64,000 nt of DNA from Rhododendron vialii (taxonomy: Eukaryota; Streptophyta; Magnoliopsida; Ericales; Ericaceae): positions 30,530,501 to 30,594,500 of the forward strand of contig NC_080559.1 in NCBI RefSeq assembly GCF_030253575.1, given 5' to 3'. Below the pieces are notes generated by a model, which worked only from the letters and a program-made list of their open reading frames with translations, ran no database searches and was not told the DNA's origin. Shown here one piece after another: positions 1-13,400 of this stretch (positions are counted from its first letter, which is position 1; every line of letters begins with the position of its first letter). Both the position numbers and the translations under genes were made by a program.

Positions 1-2600
1 GAGTGAAAGACCACATTGATCCAACTCCGAGACCTCACAAACTTGTGTTTCAAATAAGCTTCACAAAATTCGTCCAACTTAGTTATTGAGCTTTGAAAAA
101 AGAGACTACTTATAAAATAGAGTTTGGGACTACAATCTTATAGCAACTTGCATGTTTGGGTGTGTATCCCCTGCCTTCCCCTAATATCTTGTGGCAACTT
201 ACAAAGGGAGTCTGATATGTCGACTACACATCACGAAATAATACCTGAAACAATTGACATCTAGAATCAAAACCAAAGTTGAAGTCGTCGTTCGAACTTT
301 CAAAGAGATCACACAACACCTCCTTTTGAATCCACTACAACTAAAGCATAGAACGGTCGATTGTGTACGCAGGTGAATAAAACTAAAATTGAATCAATGC
401 CAAAATTGGTTCCCCATAAATGGAGCGAATGAGACAAAGAGAGAAACCATTGACTGAAAAGGAGAGAGTGAATCACAACTAACAGAGGCTCCTCTGGTCT
501 TCAAACAACTGGCCATGGTTACACAGCAGTTACATGTGAAAAAAAGTTAAGGAACAAAAATTCAAATCTAGCCCTTTTTCTTTGTGCCATATCAAGCCCG
601 ATGTTCATATATTTGGCACCCTAAACCAGGAAAACAATTACCTTCCTTGGCCTAGTTTAGTCAAATCTAAACGTTCTTACTCAGCTATGCAAAATAAAGA
701 ACAAAAAACAGAGAAGCAATGGTCTAACCTATGCACGTTACCTTCTTAAGCTTGATAGTTACTCCTAATAAATCTACACACACAATCTAGAGAAGTTCAT
801 ATTCTTTTACGTGCTATAAAGAAAATAAAACAAATATAAGCCAATCTACCGTATAGTAGGTGGAGTTATGTCTTCCTTGTCCTCTCATTTTCCCAATCTA
901 CAGTTGGCTGTCACTATACTATTTCACACTCATTAAGAAGATTGTAAAAAAAAACTGCAAAAACTATAGCGTTGCTCAGGCGACTTGAACTTAAAGTCCC
1001 CTAATCCGGAAGGAATTTTATAGCGTACATTTGCAAATAATTTGTCAACGCCATATAAATACCCAAAATCCAGTTTTCTAGTCAAAAGCCTAACTTGAAT
1101 ACATCATTTTTTAAAGTTAAACTAAATGTAAAAACAACAAAGATCGATGTAGCCAAAATTTTTAGGCTTCCACTATGGACACCAAAATCATTCAAAGCCA
1201 AAATAAAAATCACCACCCATCTGGATTATGGATTGAAGCGGTTGCAGCATGGAGACATCAATGTAGCGGGGCCGCAGGAGACATGGGAAACATGAAACAG
1301 AGAACAATTAGAAATTTTGGAATCCTTTAAGAAATTAAAGAGTAACAAATTAACATAAAGATTACACAACCTTAACAGAGGAGAAAATCCCAATAACGAA
1401 ATCCGTAAATCGTGTACATTAATCCAAATATGCTCGGCAAATCTCAAACCCAATCTACTTTCCCTTTATGACCTAATCCGACCTTCCAATGGGTGCACTA
1501 TATGCTTGGCAACAAAAGATAGTTTACCAAATTTTGACAACAGAAGTCTTATGGGCCCCAACGCCTGTGTGAGTGTGTGTAATTGGGAGTGTAAAATGGG
1601 TATGGTTATAAAATGATTGAGCCAATTCCAATTGTTTATGTTAAGTACCGTAGCTATCTAGAGATCTAAACTAAATACACTTAGTTTGTGTATAGTTTTA
1701 CATGACACCTATACACTTGGCACCTATAATTCCAATTTGCGTCTAGTTTTATATGCCACCTATACCTAAACCTCTTACATCCTTGTTGAAATTGAACACG
1801 AAACTTGAAATCCACCGTACCTCTTCTATTTTGTTGCCGGGTATGCAAGATCAATTTTAGAAGGCTTTCTGTAATGACCGCCATCATACCTGAGTCTAAT
1901 TTTCTTGACTCTCCTGCGCGTCTACCATTTTTTCTAGGAATTAGCAAGAAGCAACTCTGTCACACTTGCGAAAATTGACAACCCACACGATCAAATTTAA
2001 GTAACCACACTATCTAATAAAACCACAACCTCCTGCCACATTCAAATTCAAACAAACAAATGCAGATGAAAACCAATTAAATAGCAACAACCCATACCTT
2101 TACTATGAACTAAATTGCAGGAAATTCACGCAACTATAAAACCCCCTTGTATATCCTTTCACAATCAATCCGCAAAAAAATCAGCCAATGATTTTCACCA
2201 ACAGATGGATTAATCACTCCTCCCCCATCTTATACTCTTTCACATACAGTTAAACAGATGGATTAATCACTCCTCCCCCATCTTATACTCTTTCACATAC
2301 AGTTAAAAAGGTTGTGATTGATCTAGAGTTTACTGGGAATAAATCATTTGCTAAAACAAACAAATGGGACCCAATCTGACCTTTGGATCAAAATATACAA
2401 TTCAAGTTGCCCATCAACATAAAGTAAAAATGCCAATAAGCCCAAACCAAGAATAATCAAGGTTTTGGGGGAATAATATGACTGAAAAATAAGTGTTTGT
2501 TGTAATCAGTAGCTCGCGCCGGCAATTTTCTTTCACACTGATCAAACAATCTACATGGTTTCCCAAAAATGAACAAACGAAAAACAGATTGGGGTCCATT
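1..2600. other. Intergenic DNA, no gene seen
   Basis: AT-rich sequence with only short open frames and no recognisable domain. A loosely repeated motif lies at about 1685-1775, where two stretches containing 'agttttayatg.cacctata' follow one another. A perfect 53-bp tandem duplication at 2201-2306 is listed separately. Confidence 0.6.
2201..2306. repeat. Perfect 53-bp tandem duplication
   Basis: The unit at 2201-2253 (beginning acagatggattaatcactcc) is repeated without a mismatch at 2254-2306. Two identical copies in non-coding DNA point to a recent slippage or replication event, or to an assembly artefact. Confidence 0.9.
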
Positions 2601-2603
2601 TTG

Positions 2604-2760
2604 TGGGTAGCTATGTTAGGAAGGCTCTCAACTAAGGATCGGTTGGCTAATTAGGGTGTTGTCAATGATAGAAGTTGTGCTCTATGGTTTGGAAACTAAT
2701 AATCACCTATTCTTTGATTGTGTGTTTACCTCCCAAGTATGGATTGAGATTAATTTTTGG
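2604..2760 (+). pseudogene. Degraded reverse-transcriptase zinc-binding (zf-RVT) fragment of a LINE-type element
   Basis: Read in two frames, this stretch matches the pattern of the zf-RVT domain that follows reverse transcriptase in plant non-LTR retrotransposons. The first part reads WVAMLGRLSTKDRLAN followed by a stop; after a frameshift it continues C-V-L-Y-G-L-E-T-N-N-H-L-F-F-D-C-V-F-T-S-Q-V-W. The pattern W...RL.T.DRL...C..C...E...HLFF.C.....VW is typical of the family. A stop and a frameshift show it is dead. No reverse transcriptase or endonuclease portion is visible upstream, so this is a short relic. Confidence 0.6.
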
Positions 2761-3730
2761 CCTTGGGCAGCATTCCTGGGATCTTGTTTCAAAAACCCAT
2801 TGCAAAGGAAAATCTCTGAAACTCTCTGTGCACAGGAAAAACAAAGTTTGTATACAACTCACCTCAATTCGATGTAGTTCCGAAGAAATTATTGGTGATT
2901 TCGGTGGTGTGGTCAGAGAGGTAGAGAAAGTTAAGAAGATGAACGGAAAAAGGAATGCATAGAAGGAATTATGATACCTAAATGAATAGAAGGAATTATT
3001 ATGATAAAATGGATATAAGGTATGATTTCGTGATTGAATTTGGCATAAAATGGAAGACTTTTATAAAAGGGATGAATAGAAGCAATAGAAGGTATGATTT
3101 CACTCAAAAGTCTCCTGTAATAAGGTATATGATAAATGATACTCCTAAAAGGTAGTATCTATATAAGGAATGAATACCACCCATAAATCACAATTGTAGG
3201 TTTTCTTTCCAAATATATTTTCTAACCCTAACAACCGTAAAACTCGGCCGTAGAAAAAATGTGTATTGATCCTAAGGTCCCAAACTATATGAATCTGAAA
3301 ACCACTCTCCCATATTATATAGACTTCTATATGTGGAATGATTTCCAATGTGTTGTGCACAAATTCTATTGAAAAGAATGGCTTCTCCAATACAATATTG
3401 ATTTTTTTTTTTCATTCAAAAAAATTTAGTGTTTTCATGCTAGTAAACGAAATAGGAAAACCAAATAAAAATATATATATAGAAAAACGTCCATAACAAG
3501 AAAACACGAACAATTGCTTGAACTCACGGCAATTGAAAATCATAATAATTCAAGAACGTATTTTCTTACGCTATTTGTGTAAAATTGAGAGATAGGTAAA
3601 ATGGATTTGATCAATCGCTAACTAATACTGGGGTTCTTTGACTTCTTGATATGGAGAGACATCGAACTCTCCAATTGTTAACTCACTAATTTTTTTCTAA
3701 TTTTCCACTTATTTATCAAAAATTATTTAA
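2761..3730. other. Intergenic DNA, no gene seen
   Basis: Low-complexity AT-rich sequence. Variants of 'gaatagaaggaattatgata' recur between 2955 and 3110. No coding signal or element boundary could be supported. Confidence 0.5.
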
Positions 3731-3860
3731 TACTTCCGGAGTATATGAACAATATATTCTCTCCTCTCACATAACATGCGGGGCCCACACGAGGACACAT
3801 GTGAGACCCACATAACTGTGAGAAAAATGGAGTATATTATTCATATATTCCGGAAGTATT
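3731..3860. mobile_element. MITE-like inverted repeat, about 130 bp
   Basis: The left arm (tacttccggagtatatgaac) and the right arm (gttcatatattccggaagta read on the top strand) are near-perfect reverse complements over about 26 bp. The short interior carries no coding sequence. The outermost bases are TA on both sides, compatible with a TA-targeting Tc1/mariner-type MITE, but the family assignment is inferred. Confidence 0.6.
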
Positions 3861-4525
3861 GAATTATTAGTCCTGATTTGTACAAGAAAAATTCTAAAAT
3901 CAACCCAGTGGGCTGATAATAATAAGTGTGTGAATGTGTATTAAATGATGTATAAAGTACACAGAAATACATGTTTTCTTTGTCTTCTATTTTGTTTATC
4001 GTCAGCCCAGTGGGCGGCTGACAATAGCAAGACCGTTTTGGAAAAAAAAACTTCAAAATTGTCTTTATTAATTGAAAATATTATAAAATCAAAACTTCCA
4101 ATTTGAAGTTGCAATTAATATTCAATCTAAAATCCAAGCAAAAGCACTTGTGGAGAGAGAGAGAGACCCTAGGGGCTGGTACATGCGTGGGGTGGGATGG
4201 CGTGTCAGCTAACCAATTGGAGTAAGTCAAAAGAAAGGTATCATGAGTAAAATACTCCTCCATAGAAACTGGTTTTGCAGAGGAAGGCAGGAAGGACTGC
4301 ATCATGACTCGTGGAAGAATAATGGAAGAAGGAAAAACCTCGGGACTTGAGAGGAGGCACATGACTCCATGTGCCCTGAGTAGGTCCGTCACTGCCGCCG
4401 GTTCATTTTGTATTCTATTCTACTACTCCTATCCTATAAGAAAGCTGTATTCTATACACATATATTAACTGATGTAGAGTAGCATTGGAGTGTGCATTCA
4501 AAACTACTACTACTACTTCTTCTCC

Positions 4526-7500
4526 ATGGCCGGCACCCACGAGGATGATCCGGCGTCCGACGAGAGCCGGATCAAACAAGTCGACATAACGGTGCCGAAA
4601 ACCGATGACCCGACCCTACCCGTCGTCACATTCAGAATGTGGGTGCTGGGACTCACTTCGTGCGTTGTGCTGTCCTTCGTGAACCAGTTCTTTTGGTACA
4701 GGACAGAGCCGCTGTCGCTCTCCTCGATCACCGCTCAGATCGCGGTGGTTCCTCTCGGGCATCTGATGGCCCGAGCCATCACCAATCGGGTCTACTTCTC
4801 CGGCACCCGGTGGGAGTTTACGTTGAATCCGGGCCCGTTCAATGTGAAGGAACATGTCTTGATTACCATATTTGCGAATTCGGGCGCTGGTAGTCCTTAC
4901 GCTACTAGCATATTGAGTGCTGTTAAGCTTTTTTACAAAAAGCAGCTCACATTTTTGCCTGCCCTTATCATCATGGCTACCACCCAGGTAGGTTCCTCTA
5001 TCAATCTATCTATGCTTCTAAACCATAGAGCTGCGGACCAAACTTTCATTCTTCTCCAAAGCGACCAAATATTTCAAACTTTGGAGCCACTGGGTTATGT
5101 CTAGTCGTTACCTTCAAGGTCCCGAAATTAGTCAAGGTGGGCTCATATTGGCCCTGACATCTGGTTATAAAAAATAAAAAATAAAAACCTTCAATTTATT
5201 GTCAGTGCTTCTCATTAATCTTTCTTCTGTCTCTTCCTCATGCATCGCACAGGGTGTCGCTTGTGTCTATATATATATATATGCGCGCGCGCTGATTACA
5301 CAAATTTTAGCGGCGGACTTCTTACATTAATTTTATCGAATTGTCTTTGTAGGTCTTGGGGTATGGCTGGGCTGGGCTTTTCCGTGAATATCTAGTTGAG
5401 CCAGGAGAAATGTGGTGGCCTGGTAATCTAATTCAAGTCTCATTATTCAGGTATAAATTCAGGCCCTCATAACTATTTCTTGTCCAAATCATTAAATCTT
5501 GAGCACTAACGCTACGATGAACCCGGAAAATTTACGGGTCATCAAGAAATAATGCAGAGTATAACATTTCTAGACACTCTTTATCGAAAGTAATTCGCAG
5601 CCGTGTTTTCTTGTTTTGGTGAGGTTTCTTTTTACGACGGTTGAAACTGTCGCAGGGCTCTACACGAGAAAGAGAAGAGGCCTGGAGGCGGCACAACGAG
5701 GACCCAATTCTTCCTCATAGTCCTCATTTGCAGCTTCGCTTATTACATTGTTTCGGGCTATTTCTTCCCACTGTTGACTTCGTTCTCTTGGGTCTGTTGG
5801 CTCGCTCCTTACTCCGTTTTAGTCCAGCAAATCGGCTCGGGCTTACAAGGCCTCGGCATAGGCAGCTTTGGATTGGATTGGCCCACCATTTCGTCATATC
5901 TCGGGAGCCCACTGGCCAGCCCGTGGTTTGCCACAGCCAATGTAGCCGTTGGGTTCGTCCTTGTCATGTACGTAATGACACCCATCACTTACTGGCTCAA
6001 TATCTACAACGCCAAGAACTTTACCCTGTTCTCCAGTGAGCTTTTCATGTCGAACGGTACTGTATACGATATCTCGCAAATCGTGGATTCCAATTTCCAG
6101 TTTGATGAGAACGCTTACCAGAAGTATGGACCGATACACCTAAGCACGTTCTTTGCCATGGCATACGGCCTGGGATTTGCAACTCTTTCTGCGACGGTTG
6201 TGCATATCCTACTCTTTAACGGAAGGTAAACGATGTTGCGTTTACATTTTCCGTTGGTTGACAGAAATCAAAGTATCAAAAAATAAAAAAAAATTGACAC
6301 ATGCAGGGATATATTGGAGCAAAGCAAAAGATCGTTCGGAAAAAGTAAGAAGATGGATATACATAGCAGGCTAATGAAGGTATACAAACAGGTGCCAATG
6401 TGGTGGTTTCACATCATTCTACTGTTGAACCTCGCTCTCATCTTCTTTGCTTGCTTCTATTACCATGAGACTCTTCAATTGCCTTGGTGGGGTGTTTTGC
6501 TCGCTTGCACCATTGCATTTGTTTTCACCCTTCCGATTGGTGTCATCGCTGCCACCACAAACCAGGTAAAATTCCAACCAATTAACCTTTGCCTTTGCAG
6601 ACACACATGGATTGATTGGGTATGGTTTTGTGATTTGTATTGTTGAACAGGCACCAGGATTGAACATTATCACGGAGTATATTTTCGGGTATGTGTACCC
6701 AGGACGTCCTGTTGCGAATATGGCCTTTAAGACGTTTGGATACATTAGCATGATCCAAGCTTTAACATTTCTAGCAGACTTGAAGCTTGGTCACTACATG
6801 AAGATTCCTCCTAGAACAATGTTCATGGCTCAGGTTTAGCTTTTGTTTCTTGCTATTTGAATTCTCTGCCTTGCAATGTTTGCTTTTTCCTTTTTTCAAA
6901 ATCAATTTTGGATTTCAAAACTTGCTTTCGGTCAGTTTTCTGAAAAAATAACGGAGCTTGAGTAAAGTACTTCAAATCTTGTAAACGATTTTCGCTAAGA
7001 GTAACGGCAATATTGAAATGACGGGCGTTGTATTATCATACGCAGTTCCTAAAAACTGCTCTTGAAAACTGTTTTCAAAAACAACAAACAAACACAAATT
7101 GCCCAGAAATCTAAAATCTAATCACATTTTCAGGTAGTAGGGACACTTGTATCGGTCATTGTATATCAGGCAACTGCTTGGTGGCTGATGGGAAGCATTC
7201 CCAACCTCTGCGACACCTCATTGCTGCCACCTAACAGCCAATGGACGTGCCCAACTGACCACGTTTTCTACGACGCCTCGGTCATTTGGGGCCTAGTTGG
7301 GCCCCGGAGGATCTTTGGCCAACTCGGCCAATACTCAATGTTAAACTGGTTCTTCCTCGGTGGTGCCATCGCTCCTCTACTAGTTTGGCTTGCCCACAAA
7401 GCGTTTCCCAAGCAGAAGTGGGTTGGGCTAATCCACATGCCAGTGTTGATCGGTGCAACAGCGGGAATGCCCCCGGCTACTGCGGTCAACTACACCAGTT

Positions 7501-7751
7501 GGTTTGTCGTTGCCTTTGTTTTTGGGTTTGTTATTTTCAGGTACCGGACCAAGTGGTGGGAGCGGCACAACTATATTCTTTCCGGCGGGCTTGATGCTGG
7601 AACAGCTTTCTTGTCGGTCTTGGTATTCATCGGGCTGCAAATGCAGAATATTGAGGTCAATTGGTGGGGTGCGACTCCGGATAGGTGCCCACTGGCAGCT
7701 TGTCCAACTGCCAAGGGAATTTCAATTGAGGGCTGCCCTGTATTCTCTTGA
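4526..7751 (+). CDS. Oligopeptide transporter (OPT family)
   Basis: Proton-coupled membrane transporter for small peptides or metal chelates, probably at the plasma membrane. I join six exons at GT/AG borders: 4526-4987, 5353-5450, 5656-6225, 6307-6565, 6651-6833 and 7134-7751. The sum is 2190 nt, 729 aa, close to the family's usual 730-760. The start is the first ATG (MAGTHEDDP). Two family signatures are intact: NPG at residues 101-103, in the context [12 protein letters not shown], and KIPPR at 514-518. The C-terminus ends with a Cys-rich CPLAACPT...GCPVF tail seen in plant OPTs. Many hydrophobic segments are visible throughout. A TATA-like stretch lies near 4458-4466, about 65 bp before the ATG. 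This belongs to the peptide-transporter branch rather than YSL, judged by NPG and KIPPR. The exact paralogue and substrate cannot be told. Confidence 0.95.
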
Positions 7752-8492
7752 TAAAACTTTTTTTTTTTTTTTAAACTCAGATGTCCGGACCAGCTTAGTC
7801 TTCTCTTAATATCCGTCTCCATAGATAATGTAATTATTTTCACGGACTCTGCTGCGGTGGACTAGTATTCATTTAAATCTCATATGCTTGATACAAAATT
7901 TCCAAGGGCAAAATGGATGGAAATTTGTGGGGCTTTCTCCATCATTGTTATCTAAATGCTTTCTAGCAAGTTCCGAATACCAGCTATTGACTATATCCTG
8001 TAAGCTGTAACTGTAATTTGGATTCAAAAACCTATATTCACCGGGTGAGACAATACGACATACCGTATTATGAATGCTCTGCTCTCTTGCTCTTTCCAGA
8101 CATGCATTTCAAATACCACATTACGAATATCTGGGTTTGGCTCTTGAATCTTTTATATTTTGTCGAAATTCGGGGGATTGAATATTTGTCTACATAGTTT
8201 CCGTTTGACAAAAAAGAAGAAGAATATTTGTCTACATGACCACCAACCCCTTCACTTTAGGGAAAAAGTAAAATGAAAGGGGGAAAGCATGGTGCCTCGT
8301 GCAGTACTTTAGGGAGAGACTTCAAAACTTAGCTGCACTGAAAAGCCAATTGACTCCAACCATTAAGAGGAAATCTACCAAAAAGAAAAATCTAACTATG
8401 CATAAAAGAATAACTACACCAGTAAAGAGTAAAGAGTGAGCTTCGTTTTATTTTAGGTAACTACATTCTTATAACCAATATGTAGTATCAAA
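7752..8492. other. 3' flank and intergenic DNA
   Basis: Contains the presumed 3' UTR of the OPT gene and AT-rich spacer. I see no gene, RNA or clear element here. Confidence 0.5.
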
Positions 8493-8640
8493 AATGCTAC
8501 TCACATAACAATTTAAACACAACACCAAACACAATCTCTCACATACATGTGGGCTCCACACACACTACTATATGTGGACTCCACATGTATGTGAGAGATT
8601 GTATTTGGTGTTATATTTGGATTGTTGTGTGAGTAGCATT
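8493..8640. mobile_element. Long-hairpin MITE, 148 bp
   Basis: An almost complete palindrome. The arm from 8493 (aatgctactcacataacaat) pairs over about 60 bp with the arm ending at 8640 (attgttgtgtgagtagcatt), around a short loop of CACACACTACTATATG type. It contains no coding sequence and no clear target-site duplication. Such foldback elements can produce small RNAs; that is inference. Confidence 0.7.
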
Positions 8641-8945
8641 GTCGAAACCTAGACTAGCTACAAAATTCTATAAAGCGTGCAACATAAAAATAGGGTTTAC
8701 ACAATAAACAATTGGCACAACATTGATTCATTAGAAACATTAAGAAATCTGCTGTGGATGTTATTGGAGTATTTCTTAAACTAAATCTCGGGTAAAAAAC
8801 AAAAGAGTTTCCACTTTTAATTCTGCTTAACAACTAATGATTTTATTTCCATGTTCGTTTCTCTCATGCTATTTGATGTTTCTTACCCACGTCCTTCCCA
8901 TCCGGCGTCTTCTTCAGCGAATCCGAGGCGAATACTGCATTATCA

Positions 8946-10153
8946 ATGGGTCAGTGGTCTGATCTTCCGGAGCAATTTCTGGAGGCCATAGAAGAGCGTG
9001 TCGTCCTATACGCCGATAAAGTTCGACTCCGCTCTGTTTGTGCGCCGTGGCGCTCAACTTTGCCGAAGCTGCCACACCAAGAACTTCGCCAGTCTCCGTG
9101 CTTGGTGCTACCGTCTGGCAGCAATAATAGTGTCACGGCTTGTGGGTTGTTCAGCCCGCTTGATGACAAGTTTTATCACTTGGAGTTGCCTGAGCTAGGT
9201 GGAGGCAAGTTGTTCCTAGGATCCTCCCACTGTTGGGTGGTTACCGGTGGGGACAGTTCCTCGTTACGCATCCTTAATCCGCTCACAAGGGCCCAACTCA
9301 AACTTCCACCAAGGTCTTGTTTCCCGATATCAAAACGTACCGTCCTAGTGATACGGATAATGAGTATGGTCTTCGGGGTTGTTTGGGCAAGGCCTACACC
9401 TTTAGTGCAAAGCATGTGCGGAACCATTTTACGCACAAGATTATATTATGGACAAGTCCGGCCGACGACAACTATGTTGCTGTGGCCGCCTATGGGGTTT
9501 TCGACAGACTGGTATATTGTAGAAAGGGATATACAGAATGGGTTCACTTGGACGGGGATTGTACAGGTTATGCAGATTTTATATTCTTCAGGGGGCAATT
9601 CTATGCTTTAGATCTGAAGGGACGCCTTTTGATTTGTGAAGTTGGAGCTCGCCTGAACGTAACAAAGATCATGGAAATAGTTGCTCCAAGGACTGCTATG
9701 GCTCGGCTGCCTCGGAAGTACTTGGTAGAGTATTCCGGTGGGCTTCTAATGGTTGACAGAATATTTTCTGTGGACAGAAGTATAGAGGATGAACCCTCGT
9801 ACGAAAGAATTAGAACATGTGGGTTCAAAGTTTACAAGCTTGATGTCAGCGACAACGGTTCGTCTTGGTTTGAGGTGAGAGACTTGGGTGGAGATTCGTT
9901 GTTTCTGGGGAAGAACTCGTCGTGGTTAATCTCATCGGCCGATTTTCCTGGCTACAAAGGAAACCGCATCTGCTTCACAGATGACAATCGTGATGTTAAC
10001 GATCAAGTTGAGTTCCGAGTAGTAAGTTTTGATATGGGTGTCTACGACCTAGATGATGGGATGATTGAGTCGTTACCTGTGCCAGGTTACGGAGGACATG
10101 GGAAAAACTTGTTTCGGCAGCCCCCGATTTGGGTAATGCCAAAGGCCTATTGA
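8946..10153 (+). CDS. F-box protein with C-terminal DUF295 (SKIP23-like), frameshifted near 9318
   Basis: F-box proteins recruit substrates to SCF ubiquitin ligases. The first frame opens with an F-box (WSDLPEQFLEAIEERV...VRLRSVCAPWRS, residues 4-38) and the start of a DUF295 region. The reading frame then has to change at about 9312-9325, after L-P-P-R-S, to continue as F-P-D-I-K-T-Y-R-P and on to PPIWVMPKAY at the stop at 10153. Both halves match one plant F-box/DUF295 protein of about 400 aa, so they are one gene. As written, the first frame continues 3' to a stop at 9611 and would give a truncated 221-aa product. There is no plausible intron to bridge the shift. It is either a one-base loss (recent pseudogene) or a sequence error. 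The family is large, fast-evolving and rich in pseudogenes. Confidence 0.8.
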
Positions 10154-10456
10154 GAAAGCGTTCTCGTTGAATCCTTGTTAATTCGTTGTTTTTTGGGTGC
10201 AATAGCCTTGTTATTTGTTAGCTACTGAACTTTAGTTGAGCAAAACTTCTTTTCCCATTCTTGTCCTGAACAATGTTGTTTGCTATTTCTTAACTTTCTT
10301 TGGATGAACACTTCAAAAATAAGCAAGCCAAAGCTATTGGCAAAGGTATTATGCCCTTATTCTGCTTTCTGGGTAACCTTGTACTAACAGATAATTACAA
10401 TCAATACATCAGAAAATCATATATTTTCTGTAATAAATGGAATTAAAAAGCCTAGA

Positions 10457-13400
10457 TCAGAAAAAAGAAGACTGATCGTGAATCACATTCAAATGAGCAA
10501 GTGTCTTAGCAGCAGTAGATTTCATACTACTAGTTCCTCTCTGCGTAATATCAACTAATGGCAGCTGTGCTGAAGGCCCATACTTCTGTTTCAAGTCCAG
10601 CAATCTAAAAACCCTCTCTAACGCCTTGAGAGCTTTCTCTTGCAACCGGGGCGAGTCAGAACTCAACATCTTTACTATTGAGCCAATGGCATTGGCTTCA
10701 TCCAGCACCTTACTCCCTTTCTGTAATTGCTCACCTTCAATCAATGTCAATAGTGCATCTAAAGAAGCTTCACTTGCACAGGTATCTCTCTCTTCGAGAA
10801 CACTCACAAGGGGTTTGATCGCATCACACTCCAAAAGACAAAACGACGATTCAGGAGTACAAATGCCTGAGTGAACGGGGCAGCAACCAGGATCAGGCGA
10901 CCCCAAGCAACAAGCGAATACCACTTTCTTCTTCTTTGCTGGGGTGCTCAAAGCTGAAGAACTCTCTGAAAGCTGTTTTAGTGAAATGGCAACACTTTTT
11001 TTTGTCAATGAAGTTCCGGAGACTAGCAAATCCACTAACAGGGGTATGAATCTGGCTTCTGCTACCTTTTTCTGCCATTCATGGTTTGTTGGAACGGTGA
11101 AACGACAGAGAGCTGTAGCGGAATTCTCTACCACCTCTTTTTTGTAAGAACTATCTGTGTTTCCAGTGGCAAGAAAAGTAAAGATAACTTGTAGCGTGTT
11201 GGAATTTAGGAGCCACTCAGTCATCTGGGAATCTCTAGGGAGGTTGGATACTACACCAATAGCAGAAGCAATCTCTTCTGTGTCGTTAGAAGTTTTTGCG
11301 ATTTTTAACAAGGTTTCCATGCATCTCTGCGTCACATGTTCCAGAAAGCTGTTGTTATCACAGTCTTGTGTCAAGCAATGGAACAGCTTCACGGCACTTG
11401 CACGAAGAAGAGTGTTGTTGTCGAGTTCGCACAATTGAACCAGCACTCTAGTAGCAGAAATCTGATATGGACATAGTCAAAACTTAAATGTCAAAATAGC
11501 AGCTAGATTTGGCTACCCCTTAGTTTATGAATCAATTGGGTGTAACGAACCAGATCCCTGTGGTTCAAACAAGGGATGCCATAACTCACAATTTCTGATG
11601 TGGAAGCTTCCTAATCCCTGGGAACCGAAGGATGGTGAGGGAAAAGAAAGAGAGGTCAGATTACACTACACCAAGTGATGCTTGTGTGATGGTTGCATCC
11701 AAGGTTTTCTGTTTCTTGATAGGTTGCTGTGAGTCTTACAGTAACTTAATGCAACTTGTACAATTAAGATATTCAACCCCGAGAAACAGTTACTATATGA
11801 AACGACTTTTTAGCAACTTAAGACTGGCAGAAGAAAGTGTGCTCTGTGGTTCATTTTAATGGTTTCTTGCATAATCAGTTGTTTTTATTTATTCCTCCTT
11901 ATCCCTTCACTGGTTAAGGAATAGCTGCATTTCCTCGCAAAATAACAAAACAAGAAATTTCTAAGTCCAAAAGAGCTTTCATGCAAAATACAGAAATCTT
12001 CTTGTATTTCATTACTGTGGTCGTGGAACTGCAATATATACCTGTCTTAATGTAGTACTGATCTCAAAACCGGAAGAAGATTGGCACATCGCAATAAACG
12101 TTTGGAGAATGCTTTGTTGCACTTGGGGGCCTGTCAAAGAAATGAGAGAAAAGAGTTTGAAAATATCTTCCTCTGAATCAAATATCGACACTTTCATCTG
12201 ATCAGCTTCAGGGGCAGTAGTTGATATGGCAAGGTTCATAATCGTAGCCGCTGCTTGCTCACGCAAACTTGTTGATGATAACCTGTGACAGTAAAGAAGT
12301 TCAAACAGTTGGCCCACAGCACCTTCTCTAATCATCTGCAGTCCGTTTTGTGGAATGGTTGAGAGGTTCTGAAGAGCTTTAACAGACACTTTCTTCATCT
12401 CTATATCATCGTGTGAGAGCAATTGCAGAAGTGGACCTTTTGCCCCGTCTTTAAATAGAGACAGTTTGCTGTGATCAGTCAACTCAACCTCTGATAAAGT
12501 CTTGGCCATCATCATTTTAACACTTTCAGTTCCTGCAATAAAATACGGCTATACTAGTTCCACATCATGTTGTATATTCTCGAAATGAGCCCCAATTTCA
12601 ACATGAATCTGCAGTTAGTCTACATCCATAAGTTGGGGAGGAGCCAAAAGTTTTGTCAGAAGAGAGACCAGAAAAGTACTATTGATTAGTTTTTTGTGCA
12701 TTATATAGGCGTGATGAAAAAATAATAAGGCAAATCAATAAATTTGGACAGGCATCTCTTTTTATGTCCTTAAATATTGCCTATTCCTTTTGAGATATCT
12801 AATTAGGATCTTAGAATATGATTGACTTGGCCACCCTTTTATTGTATTCTATTGGTTGTGTTGTGAAGTGTCCTAATTTCAAGACTTGTGATGCGCTATT
12901 GTGTCACTACGTTCGACTGAAGTGGGGAGCATAGGGAGTACCTGAAGAAAGAAGGCGCAACAAAGGTCCAAAATAATTTGCATTTGCCATCTGAACAACA
13001 TTCTCATCAAGGAAGGATAGATTCCCTAAAATCTCATGGGCATCTTTTGCAGCTTGAGGATCATCACTGCTGGACATTGTCACTACTAGAAGTATACAAC
13101 CCTGAACCCTTCCAATTAAGTTCCTTACCACATCGTTTCTTGATAATTCTAACAGCAACCTCAGTGCTGCCTTACTCTCGTTTACCTTACGCGCAAGGGA
13201 ATGAACAATGAGCTCAATGGCATCGTCTACTTTAGCAATTCTCTCCTGTCAAAAATGGAATTTCGAGCTGATGAGATGCGTCTAAACTAGAGTCGTAGTA
13301 TTCATCACACAAAGTATTATGGTCATATCAAAGTGGGAGATGGTCTTGACTCGATGGAATAAATGTCTCCCTTCATTTCATATTTGTGGTTGGCTTTGGG

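Noticed and set aside
4526-7751. Two or more separate small membrane-protein genes
   Set aside because: All pieces join in phase at GT/AG borders into a single OPT protein of normal length with NPG and KIPPR in the expected order.
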